Assembly: GCA_028281005.1 (NCBI GenBank)
Contig: JANQKS010000017.1
Coordinates: forward strand, 1-51,257
Reading direction: 5' to 3'
Length of the DNA stretch: 51,257 nucleotides
Source of the DNA: Pseudomonadales bacterium
GTDB taxonomy: Bacteria > Pseudomonadota > Gammaproteobacteria > Pseudomonadales > Azotimanducaceae
Shown: positions 36,605-44,285 of the stretch, in pieces
Numbering within the stretch: the first letter of the stretch is position 1
Layout: each line of letters starts with the position of its first letter
The notes under the pieces: generated by a model
Database searches by the model: none
What the model saw: only the letters and a program-made list of their open reading frames with translations
Told to the model about the DNA's origin: nothing
Made by a program: the position numbers and the translations under genes

Positions 36605-37219
36605 ATGAGCACCTCCCAGTTTCCACTGCGCGAAAAGCGTAAGGCTGCAACGCGCGGCAGCCTCATACGCTCTGCACAAACGCTGTTTGCTGCTCAAGGC
36701 TACGATGCCACGACGCTGGAAGAAATTGCTGAACATGCGGGTTTGCATGTGCAGACGCTCTACCGGCATTTTGCGAACAAACAAGAGTTAGCGACGGCCG
36801 GAGATGAAGACTCACTTGAGCTGTTTCGTCAAGCCATCACCAATCCGCAGCGCGAAACGGACACGTTTACTTTCTGGCGTGAGTGGGTGCGCGCCGCCAC
36901 ACAAAGGGTGACCCAAGAGGACGGTGGTCAAGGGTATCGGGCGTTCTTGTTGCAGCGATGGACACAACCCTTGGTCTCTTCGCAACTAATTCGCATCGCG
37001 CAACAATATGAAGACCTCTTAACTGAATCGCTGGCTAAAGATTTTGGCGTACCGTCTGCTGGCATTGGCCCTCCTAGATTAGCGGCGACCGCTTTGTGGG
37101 GCATCAACGCTTACGTGCAACGCTTGCACGCTTCCCAGGAGGATTTTGATCTGATCACGCAGATCATCGACGCCATAGACCTGGTGGAAACCCAGTTTGG
37201 CCACCTGATACGGAAATAG
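36605..37219 (+). CDS. TetR/AcrR family transcriptional regulator
   Basis: 204-residue regulator. The HTH domain reads AATRGSLIRSAQTLFAAQGYDATTLEEIAEHAGLHVQTLYRHFANKQEL, the classical TetR signature; the C-terminal ligand domain is not diagnostic. It is divergent from the secreted hydrolase (90 bp) and upstream of an RND efflux remnant, so it may once have controlled the pump and now perhaps only the hydrolase. The intergenic region holds TTGAC/GTCAA half-sites around 36548-36590 that could be operator sequence. Confidence 0.88.
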   Translation: MSTSQFPLREKRKAATRGSLIRSAQTLFAAQGYDATTLEEIAEHAGLHVQTLYRHFANKQELATAGDEDSLELFRQAITNPQRETDTFTFWREWVRAATQRVTQEDGGQGYRAFLLQRWTQPLVSSQLIRIAQQYEDLLTESLAKDFGVPSAGIGPPRLAATALWGINAYVQRLHASQEDFDLITQIIDAIDLVETQFGHLIRK

Positions 37220-37234
37220 GACGGGTCTAGTGCG

Positions 37235-37800
37235 TTGAAACGCGCTCGTGCTGCGGTGGCGCGCGCCGCCACCCAGTTGGAAACAGAAAGTGCGCTGGGG
37301 GGTACGCAAAAGGAGATTATGAGCGCTTGCGCCGTATCAACCCGGACACCGGTCCGGCGTCAGAGCTGGCGCTGCGGAAACCACAAATGCGCGAAGCCCT
37401 GGCAGAGCTGCAAAGTGCTGAAGCGGATTTAGAGCAGGCGTTAGGCGACCTGGACCGCACGGTGATACGCGCCCCCTACGACGGTCTGGTAAAAGAAAAG
37501 ATTGCGGACGTTGGGCAATTTGTTGCGCTCATATCCTGGTGTGACGGTGCAACTCGGCGGCAGCTCAAGAGATGAAATGCTCGGGGTTAGAGATTTCATT
37601 ACCGCCTTCATTGCTGCCTGTTTCGGCATTTATGCATTGATGGCAGTCCCGTTACGCTCTTACCTGCAACCGTTGGTGATTATGAGCGTCATCCCGTTCG
37701 GTATTGTCGGCGCAGTGATTGGGCACTGGGTCATGGGTATGGCGGTCAGCAGCTTGTCTTTGTTTGGCATCATTGCCTTGGCCAGCGCGCCTACCTCAGC
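37235..37800 (+). pseudogene. RND efflux system remnant (MFP fused by deletion to RND permease)
   Basis: Three frames together give parts of an efflux pump. Frame one has an MFP coiled-coil piece (KRARAAVARAATQLETESAL); it shifts at a GGGGGG run near 37300 into GDYERLRRINPDTGPASELALRKPQ ... DRTVIRAPYDGLVKEKIADVGQFV, a typical HlyD/AcrA barrel segment. Near 37515 a third frame takes over with LRSYPGVTVQLGGSSRD ... LMAVPLRSYLQPLVIMSVIPFGIVGAVIGHW ... SLFGIIALA, the membrane part of an RND permease. The MFP ends, the permease N-terminus and the permease C-terminus are missing. TetR lies directly upstream, as in acrR-acrAB units. Confidence 0.8.
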
Positions 37801-38300
37801 TCAAACTTAAAGCTGCGTTGCGGCCGATCTGCTGCCGGAGCGGGTGCCGGCGCCGGTTTGTGGTCGGGGTAATGCGGGTAATCCGGGTGATAAGAGCGGC
37901 GTGGATAGAAAAACCGCGGTTCGTACTGGCGCTCTAAGTCTTGCTGGCGTTGCAACAATGCCTGATTGCGCCTTTGCTCTGCCTCGCGTTGAGCGACCCG
38001 CTCGAGGCGCTGTGCTCTACTCTGCTCGCGCGCTTGGCGAGCGATGGCCAATTCGTCTGCTACCTGCAGCATCAACGCCACTTGTTCCGCGGAACTGGTT
38101 GGGTGGCTTGGGTAAGCCAGATTGGAAACGGGTTGGGCCAGGGTGATGAGCGATGCATCGCGACTGGGTACATCCGAGAAAGTGACCTCTCCATGTTCGC
38201 CGATACCGCGGTAGGCGTGTGTATCCGCACCGGCGGCAGCGGCCAAACTCAATAGGACCGCGGCAACCAGGATTTTATGGCTGAAGTCAAAATATCCCAT
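37791..38300 (-). CDS. DUF4124-domain periplasmic protein
   Basis: 169-residue exported protein. A signal peptide (KILVAAVLLSLAAAAGA) is followed by a DUF4124-like segment (DTHAYRGIGEHGEVTFSDVPSRD), a long Arg/Gln/Glu-rich helix and a Pro/His/Tyr-rich tail. Usual DUF4124 cysteines are absent. Function unknown. Its 3' end abuts the efflux remnant. Confidence 0.7.
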   Translation of the reverse strand: MGYFDFSHKILVAAVLLSLAAAAGADTHAYRGIGEHGEVTFSDVPSRDASLITLAQPVSNLAYPSHPTSSAEQVALMLQVADELAIARQAREQSRAQRLERVAQREAEQRRNQALLQRQQDLERQYEPRFFYPRRSYHPDYPHYPDHKPAPAPAPAADRPQRSFKFELR

Positions 38301-38352
38301 GGCTTGAAACTAGCCTGTCTGGGCTCGCCGAGCAAGCGCTTGTCCAACAGGC

Positions 38353-38390
38353 AAAAAAAGCCGCTGGCGTGTAAATCGCGCCAGCGGCTT
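38353..38390 (-). terminator. Rho-independent terminator of the redoxin/heme/PHM gene
   Basis: On the minus strand the 12-bp stem AAGCCGCTGGCG / CGCCAGCGGCTT is followed by a run of T. It lies about 20 bp after the stop of the 38409-40196 gene. Confidence 0.9.
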
Positions 38391-38408
38391 CTTGACGGCT
38401 AGCGCGGT

Positions 38409-40196
38409 TTAGCGCGCGCTGGCGAGGTCCTGGTTGCCGCGCTTCGCAGCAGACTCTTCGTCCGTTAAGAAGCGGTACAGGATGGCGCCGAACAGCATTT
38501 CTTCCCAGCTTTGCTCACCCCAGGTGACCTCAATGGTCGGATCGGGGTTGGCGGCGTTTTGTGCTGAGTTATCCCACCAGTTGGTTTGAATCAAAGTGGT
38601 GCCCGCGGGAATAAACTTGGGCTCTTTGAATTCATAGTCGGTTTGCCAGTTAAAGTCGTAGTTGGGGATGTTCAACAGGACTTCTTCGGTACCGTCAGGA
38701 TAACGCGCCACAAACTTAGCAGCTTTGCCGCGATAGTGGGCGTGGGCCATTAAGTTGTACAGCAATGCATCCTTGGGGATGACTTGTTCAACAGACTCGG
38801 CGTGATTCTTCGCATGGGGAGGAATCCGAATCTTGTTGTTGGCCATAAAGCGCGAAATGATGTGGTGGTGGGGTGGCTCATCGTATACCCATACGCCCAT
38901 CTTGGACTCGTCTACCGTCGCACGACCCACAGGGGTGTAGTGCATCTGGAACTCGATGGTGGTATCCGCCGGTAAGAAGGTGCCGGTATCTTGCGGATAA
39001 GCCTGATTGGTCAAGCCGGGGGCGTAGCCACGCAGACCACCTTTGTACTTCAGGCGCCCTTTGTATTTACCCTCGGTGATTTCATCGCCGAATGCGGTAA
39101 TGGTGTGGTGCAGCACTGCACGGTCACCGGGCATGATTTCCGCGGCTCTCACCCACACGTCTTTGCCGATGGGGTTACGCACGTGATGGTACTGGTAGTC
39201 CACCACGCCGGTGGCCGGGATTTCCATGGCCGGGATGTCGATGATGTAGTCGGGTTCACCCAGCTCTTCGGCAGCGACCCATTCCGGATAGACCACTTCG
39301 CTGGTGGCGAGCAGGTCTTCACCTTCACCGCGCGGCGCGCCGGCTTCGATCCAGTGCACGAGCGTTTGGATCTCTTCGCTGCTCAGCGAGCGGTCATTAC
39401 CCCAATCACCGTGCAGCGGATCAGCGTGCCATGGCGGCATGCGTTTGGTGCGAATCACTTCGCGAATCATCAGGGAAAAGCCACGCACAACGTTGTAGTC
39501 GGTCATGGCAAAAGGACCAATGCCGCCTTCGCGGTGACAACTCACACAGTTGTCCATCAGAATGGGCGCCACATCTTCGCTGTAGGAGATGTTGGCATGC
39601 TCGGCGCGGGCGGTTTTAGACGGGAAGTTGATCAGGCAGCCGAGCGATTCGGTGCTTGCCACCGCAATGGCTTGACCGGTCAGCATGCTGTCGATGGCGT
39701 CTTTCAGATAGTGATTGGACGCTTCTTTGCGCTGCACTTCGTAGTCCAAGCGGTCGTCGATGGCACCGGTGTAGGTGACTTTCCAAGTCTTCGGATCGAG
39801 CACAAACACCGCACCGGTGCGCACCAAATCCAGAGACTCACCGATGATCTGGGTTTCATCCACCAGAATTGGTATGTCGTAGCGGTAAGTGGCGGCTTCC
39901 TTGGCCACACTGACGCGATTGTCTTGCAGGTTACTGTTCAGCATGAAGAACTGTACACCCTGCTCAGCATATTCCTCGGACAGCTCGGTGAAACGTGGTA
40001 CGGCGTTGCGCACGATTGGGCAACCATTACCCTGTACCATAAACACCACAGCCTTGGCGTCGTCATAATAGTAAAGTTCATGAGAACCACCTTGGTGGTC
40101 GAACAGGCGGAAATTTTCCACCCGCTCATCTACCTTTAGGCCCCATGCAGAGGCGGCCATGGACATGGCCAGCACAAACGAAAGAATGCGGGTCAT
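38409..40196 (-). CDS. Redoxin / c-type heme / PHM-like copper monooxygenase fusion protein
   Basis: Predicted periplasmic multidomain protein of 595 residues. Signal peptide 1-18; AhpC/TSA-like redoxin domain (about 20-170) with a single Cys59 in QGNGCPIVRN; a c-type heme motif CVSCH (217-221) with a likely axial Met in KRMPPWH (253); and a C-terminal domain (about 310-565) resembling type II copper ascorbate-dependent monooxygenases, with HH at 363-364, MHY at 418-420 and HAH at 485-487 as candidate copper ligands. Such fusions occur in planctomycetes and marine gammaproteobacteria; no substrate is established to my knowledge. It is a single-gene unit with a palindrome upstream and a terminator downstream. 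Confidence 0.82.
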   Translation of the reverse strand: MTRILSFVLAMSMAASAWGLKVDERVENFRLFDHQGGSHELYYYDDAKAVVFMVQGNGCPIVRNAVPRFTELSEEYAEQGVQFFMLNSNLQDNRVSVAKEAATYRYDIPILVDETQIIGESLDLVRTGAVFVLDPKTWKVTYTGAIDDRLDYEVQRKEASNHYLKDAIDSMLTGQAIAVASTESLGCLINFPSKTARAEHANISYSEDVAPILMDNCVSCHREGGIGPFAMTDYNVVRGFSLMIREVIRTKRMPPWHADPLHGDWGNDRSLSSEEIQTLVHWIEAGAPRGEGEDLLATSEVVYPEWVAAEELGEPDYIIDIPAMEIPATGVVDYQYHHVRNPIGKDVWVRAAEIMPGDRAVLHHTITAFGDEITEGKYKGRLKYKGGLRGYAPGLTNQAYPQDTGTFLPADTTIEFQMHYTPVGRATVDESKMGVWVYDEPPHHHIISRFMANNKIRIPPHAKNHAESVEQVIPKDALLYNLMAHAHYRGKAAKFVARYPDGTEEVLLNIPNYDFNWQTDYEFKEPKFIPAGTTLIQTNWWDNSAQNAANPDPTIEVTWGEQSWEEMLFGAILYRFLTDEESAAKRGNQDLASAR

Positions 40197-40216
40197 CTAG
40201 ACTCTCCCATCTCGTC

Positions 40217-40230
40217 TAAGAAATTTCTTA
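40217..40230. promoter_or_regulatory. 14-bp palindrome upstream of the redoxin/PHM gene
   Basis: Perfect palindrome TAAGAAATTTCTTA, 20 bp upstream of the ATG at 40196. It is a candidate operator; it matches no regulator that I can name. Confidence 0.4.
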
Positions 40231-40385
40231 AAGAATTCTATTTCTAACGGTTTTTAACAAGGTTAGATACCTTTCGACGTTACCAAAATACCCGGATTGA
40301 GAACAGTGTTTAACGTCAACAATTCGTAACTTCACGTTGAAGGTTATACTCGCGGTGGTTAAGTCGCATGCGCGGGAGAATAAGT

Positions 40386-41582
40386 TTGAGTGAGTTGGAA
40401 TATCCGCTTGCGGGGTTGAAGGTGTTGGATTTTTCGCGTGTGTTGGCAGGTCCGTTTGCCGGCCGTATGCTCAGCGACCTAGGTGCGGACGTCGTCAAGG
40501 TAGAACCGCCGGATGGTGACGTGACCCGCTTGTGGGGACGCGTGCGCGGTGGGGTACCGGGCTACTATCACCAGCAGAATGCGGGGAAACGTAACATCAG
40601 CATCGATTTGCGGGCCCCGGGTGCCACCCAACTGGTGTTCGATCTGGTCGCGCAAGCGGACATTCTGGTAGAAAACTACCGTCCGGACGTGATGGCGCGG
40701 CTCGGCTTGGGTTACGAGGCGCTGAGCGCGGTAAATCCGCGCTTGATCATGTTGTCCATTTCCGGCTTTGGTCACAACGGCCCCGAGTCTCATCGTCCGG
40801 CGTATGCGCCCATTGTGCACGCTGAAGCGGGTTTAATGCACAGACAGGCGCGCCGCGCCGATTTGCCGTACGCGGAATTACCGCTGTCGGTAGCGGATAC
40901 CAATGCGTCTTTGCACGGTTTGGTGGCGGTCCTCGCCGCAGTCATAGCACGACACGGCAGTGGGCATGGCCAACACATCGACATAGCCATGATGGACGCC
41001 ACCATCGCCACGGACGATCAAATCCACTACGACTTAGAAGACAGTGAAGACACCGGTCCGTTGGCCAACGACACGTATGAAACCGGTGCGGGCGCAGTGC
41101 TGGTGTCGGCAGACTTTCGCTACCTTTGGGCCCAATTGGTGAAAGTCCACGGTGTTGTTGATCCTGCGGATAAAACCACGCCGCTCGCAGAGAAGATTGA
41201 GCTGCGCAGGCGGTGTGTGACGCAATATATGCAGGCGCTGGGGTCATGGTCGGAAGTGGAAGCGGTGATGGCTGCCATGAACATCGCCTGGGGAAAGATA
41301 CGTGCCGCCGCGGACATGCGCGAACAGCCCACCATAGCTGCACGTGGCGCAATTGTTGAAATCGACGATCGTGCCGGTGGTACGCGGCCTATCGTGCAGT
41401 CCCCGTATCGATTCTCTGCGGCGCAAAGCGGTGTACGCGGCGTGGCGCCTCATCGGGGGGAACATAATTACAGCGTGCTTGAGGAGTGGCTGGGCACATC
41501 TGCAGCGGACGTAACCAAGCTGTTGGACACGGGTGTACTCAGTGCCCCTGCGGCGCATGCTGAGCGCGCCGTCGATGACTGA
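40386..41582 (+). CDS. Family III CoA transferase (CaiB/BaiF-like)
   Basis: Moves CoA between acyl groups, or acts as an isomerising racemase. The 398-residue protein starts with YPLAGLKVLDFSRVLAGPFAGRMLSDLGADVVKVEPPDGD, the CaiB/BaiF signature, followed by NAGKRNISIDLR and DILVENYRPDVMARLGLGY. TTG at 40386 has GGAG 8 bp upstream; ATG at 40368 would overlap that site. The patatin gene begins inside its 3' end, so the two are coupled. The substrate is unknown; the neighbours suggest fatty or isoprenoid acyl-CoAs. Confidence 0.9.
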   Translation: MSELEYPLAGLKVLDFSRVLAGPFAGRMLSDLGADVVKVEPPDGDVTRLWGRVRGGVPGYYHQQNAGKRNISIDLRAPGATQLVFDLVAQADILVENYRPDVMARLGLGYEALSAVNPRLIMLSISGFGHNGPESHRPAYAPIVHAEAGLMHRQARRADLPYAELPLSVADTNASLHGLVAVLAAVIARHGSGHGQHIDIAMMDATIATDDQIHYDLEDSEDTGPLANDTYETGAGAVLVSADFRYLWAQLVKVHGVVDPADKTTPLAEKIELRRRCVTQYMQALGSWSEVEAVMAAMNIAWGKIRAAADMREQPTIAARGAIVEIDDRAGGTRPIVQSPYRFSAAQSGVRGVAPHRGEHNYSVLEEWLGTSAADVTKLLDTGVLSAPAAHAERAVDD

Positions 41583-42507
41583 AAACCGCCGTATTTCCTT
41601 GGCGCTCAGCAGTGGCGGTGCGCGCGGTCTGGTTCACATCGGCGCCATTCAGTGCTTGGAGGCGCAAGGGTACGAGATATGTTGTGTGTCCGGGTCTTCA
41701 ATGGGCGCCTTAGTGGGGGGCATCTACGCGCGCGGCGAACTTGATGCCTTTGCGCAATGGGTGCGCGCCTTAACCCGCAACGACGTAGTGCGTTTGCTCG
41801 ATATCGGCTGGGGTTTCGGTGGTGGGTTGTTTAAAGGCGAGCGTATTATCGAGGTGCTTAAAGAACTCATTGGGGACGCCGCCATCGAAGACCTTCCGAT
41901 CAACTTCACGGCGGTGGCGACGGACATCAACCGTAAACGTGAAGTGTGGATGGAACGCGGGCCATTGTTTGATGCCATACGCGCCTCGATTGCCATCCCG
42001 ATGGTATTTACACCCGTGCGCCGTGGCCGTCAGCTCTTGATCGACGGCGGCGTACTCAATCCCTTACCGATCGCGCCGACGCTTAAGGACGATACCGACT
42101 TGACGGTTGCAGTTGATGTCAACGGTTTGGACACACGGCCCTTGAACATACGTCTGCCGCTCGATGAGGCGTCCGCGGCACCAAGTGAGGAACAAAACCC
42201 CGCGAGTGAGGCGGAGCCCACGGCGCGCCAGGCGATCGCCGAGTTCATAGAGGGTTTGTGGCCAGGCAACAGCAGTGAACCGCTACCCGAGCAACAAGAT
42301 CGCAATATGTTCGACATCGCCATGGAAGCCATGGATTCTATGCAGGTCACCATCTCTCGATTAAAGTCTTCAGTGTATACACCGGATGTGCTGGTGCAGG
42401 TACCCCGTAATGTGGCGCACTTCTTCGAGTTTGAGCGTGCCGGTGAGCTAATTGATATGGGCTACGAACTGATGGAACAGGAATTGACCGCGCCCGAGCA
42501 ACCTTAA
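41575..42507 (+). CDS. Patatin-like phospholipase family protein (RssA-like)
   Basis: Serine acyl hydrolase of about 310 residues with a Ser-Asp dyad: glycine-rich oxyanion loop SSGGARGLVHIGA, nucleophile GSSMGALVGG and DGGVLNPLP with the catalytic Asp. The N-terminal 180 residues form the patatin domain; the C-terminal part (from about 200) is less conserved and ends in FELIDMGYE-like FERAGELIDMGYELM. ATG at 41575 overlaps the CoA transferase stop by eight bases. Cytoplasmic, with no signal peptide. Confidence 0.88.
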   Translation: MTENRRISLALSSGGARGLVHIGAIQCLEAQGYEICCVSGSSMGALVGGIYARGELDAFAQWVRALTRNDVVRLLDIGWGFGGGLFKGERIIEVLKELIGDAAIEDLPINFTAVATDINRKREVWMERGPLFDAIRASIAIPMVFTPVRRGRQLLIDGGVLNPLPIAPTLKDDTDLTVAVDVNGLDTRPLNIRLPLDEASAAPSEEQNPASEAEPTARQAIAEFIEGLWPGNSSEPLPEQQDRNMFDIAMEAMDSMQVTISRLKSSVYTPDVLVQVPRNVAHFFEFERAGELIDMGYELMEQELTAPEQP

Positions 42508-42521
42508 AACGGAACACAGAT

Positions 42522-43142
42522 ATGCACAACCGTCTCGAGATCGATGTCTTTACCGACTACGTCTGACCGTGGTGTTACCTCAGTACCGGGCGTATTGAAA
42601 AACTAAAAGCAGAACACGACGTGAAAATAAACTGGGTGCACTTTCCGTTACACCCGCAAACGCCTCCAGAAGGGCAGTCCATCGCTGAGCTATTTGCCGG
42701 ACGCGACGTTGACCTTGCGGCCATGTATACGCGTATGAAAGCGCTGATGGATGAAGAGGGTTTACCCTACGGGCAGCGCACCCATACCTACAACAGCCGC
42801 CTTGCCCAGGAACTGGGTAAATGGGCGGACACCCAAACCGGTGGTGAAGCGGCGCACGATGCGCTGTACAAAGCCTACTTTGTTGAGGGGCAAAACATCG
42901 GTGATATAGACGTGCTGTTAGAAATAGCTGACGCGGTCGGCTTGCCGGTGGAGGCGGCGGGTACGGTATTAAGGGAGCGTACGTTTAAAGCGGCCGTGGA
43001 CGAAGATTGGCAGAAGTCGCGCCAATACGGCATTACCGGCGTACCGACGTATGTGGCCGGTGGTTACGGGGTGACCGGTGCACAGCCTTACGCCACCTTG
43101 GTGAAGTTTGTGCAGCACGTAGCCAATGAGACGGCGTCGTGA
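42522..43142 (+). CDS. FrnE/DsbA-family oxidoreductase, probable selenoprotein (UGA at codon 15)
   Basis: Thioredoxin-fold protein of the FrnE/DsbA type (COG2761), 206 residues if UGA is recoded. Read through, the start is EIDVFTDYV-U-PWCYLSTGR, where the family has CPWC; the TGA (42564-42566) falls exactly on the first redox cysteine. The rest is intact: KINWVHFPLHPQTPPEG, the helical insert and the cis-Pro loop GITGVPTYVAGG. A hairpin just downstream fits a bacterial SECIS (see 42580-42598). The gene begins 14 bp after patatin, and its stop overlaps the next start (GTGA), so ribosomes reaching the true end would be expected. Alternatives are a nonsense mutation or sequence error, or initiation at GTG 42621, which would lack the redox motif. 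selA, selB, selC and selD are not in this window. Confidence 0.78.
42580..42598 (+). promoter_or_regulatory. Candidate bacterial SECIS hairpin
   Basis: Seven-base-pair stem TCAGTAC / GTATTGA (one G-U pair) with the five-base loop CGGGC. The loop begins 23 nt after the U of the UGA codon, and G stands at the second loop position. This agrees with the published general pattern for bacterial SECIS elements: short apical loop with G in the first two positions, 16-37 nt from the UGA. The fold was found by eye. Confidence 0.65.
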
Positions 43143-44224
43143 AACATCTGCCCTTGCCTAAGTTGCCGGATGGCCTCACCCCCGAGTGGCTGACGACTGC
43201 TTTGCAGAACTGCGGTGTGTTGCAAGGCAATGCCACGGTAACCGCGGTTCAATGCCAGCAAGTAGGTGAAGGGGTGGGGATGATGAGTGAACTTTCCCGC
43301 GTTGTTTTGCAATACGGCGGCGACCCTGGAGAGGCACCCACCAGTTTTGTGGCCAAATACCCGTCACAAAACCCCACCAACCGGGGAGTGGCGATGTCGT
43401 TCAATTTATATGAGCGGGAAGTACGTTACTTTGCTGAGCTCGAAGCCTTAACCACCGCGCAGTCGCCGCGCGCCTATATCGCCGAGATCCGGGACGACAA
43501 TTTTTTGCTGCTGTTGGAGGATCTGGGCGATTACCGCACGGGGGATCAGATTGCAGGGGCGGATCTGCATGACTCTAGCGCTGCAGTTGCCGAGTTGGCG
43601 AAATTACACGCGGCGTTTTGGAATCAAGTGGATGGCATTGATTGGATTCCGCACATCTACAAAAGTTATCACGCCGACAACATGTTGGCCGGCACCGCGG
43701 CTGGCTGGGCAAATATGGTGGTTGTGTTCGGGGAATTTTTACCGGCCGACATTGCCACGCTCCAGCCCCGGTTCAGTGCAGCGTTGCCGGGTCTACAACA
43801 AGCCATGGATGCTGCGCCGATCACATTGATACACGGCGACTACCGCATGGAAAATTTCCTGTTTGGCACCCGACCCGGGCACCACCCGTTAGCCATCATT
43901 GATTGGCAGGGGCCGTTGCTCGGCCGCGGTATGGTCGATGTTGCTCTGGTGTTGGGGCAAAGCACCCGGACAGACATCCGGCGCGAGCACGAACATAGCC
44001 TAGTCGAGCAATACGTGCGCGACTTGCAGCAGTTGGGCGTGGCCTATGCTTTTGAGCAGGCTTGGCAGGATTACTTAACGGCCCTGCTGTATAACTGGTG
44101 TTACGTAGCGGTGGTAGCCGGCACCCTAGATGCCCGCAACGAGCGCGCGTTTGCGTGGATGTCGCAAATGGTGGCGCGCCAAGTGGCGGCCACCCAAGAC
44201 CATAATCTGCTGGCTCGCCTCTAG
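43139..44224 (+). CDS. APH-like phosphotransferase family protein
   Basis: Kinase-fold protein of 361 residues from the aminoglycoside phosphotransferase/ecdysteroid-kinase-like group. N-lobe YEREVRYFAELEAL and LLLLEDLGDYRTGDQ; catalytic loop LIHGDYRMENFLFG; Mg-binding AIIDWQGPLLGRGMVDVA. Such genes often sit beside acyl-CoA dehydrogenases and CoA enzymes and may act on a lipid or terpenoid alcohol, but that is inferred. GTG start at 43139 overlaps the FrnE stop by four bases. An intact relative of the degraded kinase at 22754-23433. Confidence 0.88.
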   Translation: MKHLPLPKLPDGLTPEWLTTALQNCGVLQGNATVTAVQCQQVGEGVGMMSELSRVVLQYGGDPGEAPTSFVAKYPSQNPTNRGVAMSFNLYEREVRYFAELEALTTAQSPRAYIAEIRDDNFLLLLEDLGDYRTGDQIAGADLHDSSAAVAELAKLHAAFWNQVDGIDWIPHIYKSYHADNMLAGTAAGWANMVVVFGEFLPADIATLQPRFSAALPGLQQAMDAAPITLIHGDYRMENFLFGTRPGHHPLAIIDWQGPLLGRGMVDVALVLGQSTRTDIRREHEHSLVEQYVRDLQQLGVAYAFEQAWQDYLTALLYNWCYVAVVAGTLDARNERAFAWMSQMVARQVAATQDHNLLARL

Positions 44225-44245
44225 ACGCGTTGGTTAGCCTCTATT

Positions 44246-44271
44246 CAACCGGGCCAAGCAACCGGGCCAAA
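44246..44271 (+). repeat. Tandem 13-nt repeat upstream of the enoyl-CoA hydratase gene
   Basis: CAACCGGGCCAA plus one base is repeated twice with period 13, ending 14 bp before the ATG. It could be a duplicated operator or a slippage product. Confidence 0.6.
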
Positions 44272-44285
44272 ATGGGGATCGATTA

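Noticed and set aside
38991-40139. 382-residue open frame on the plus strand opposite the redoxin/heme/PHM gene
   Set aside because: It is antisense to a gene with clear domains and its translation shows no recognisable family.
42567-42582. Hairpin GGT-GTT-ACC close to the UGA as the SECIS
   Set aside because: Its loop is only about 10 nt from the UGA, too near for the bacterial pattern, and the stem is three pairs long.
42621-43142. Short FrnE-like gene starting with GTG at 42621, with the upstream TGA as a true stop
   Set aside because: The homology continues in the same frame on the other side of the TGA through the redox motif, no ribosome binding site precedes GTG 42621, and the TGA falls exactly on a catalytic Cys position.
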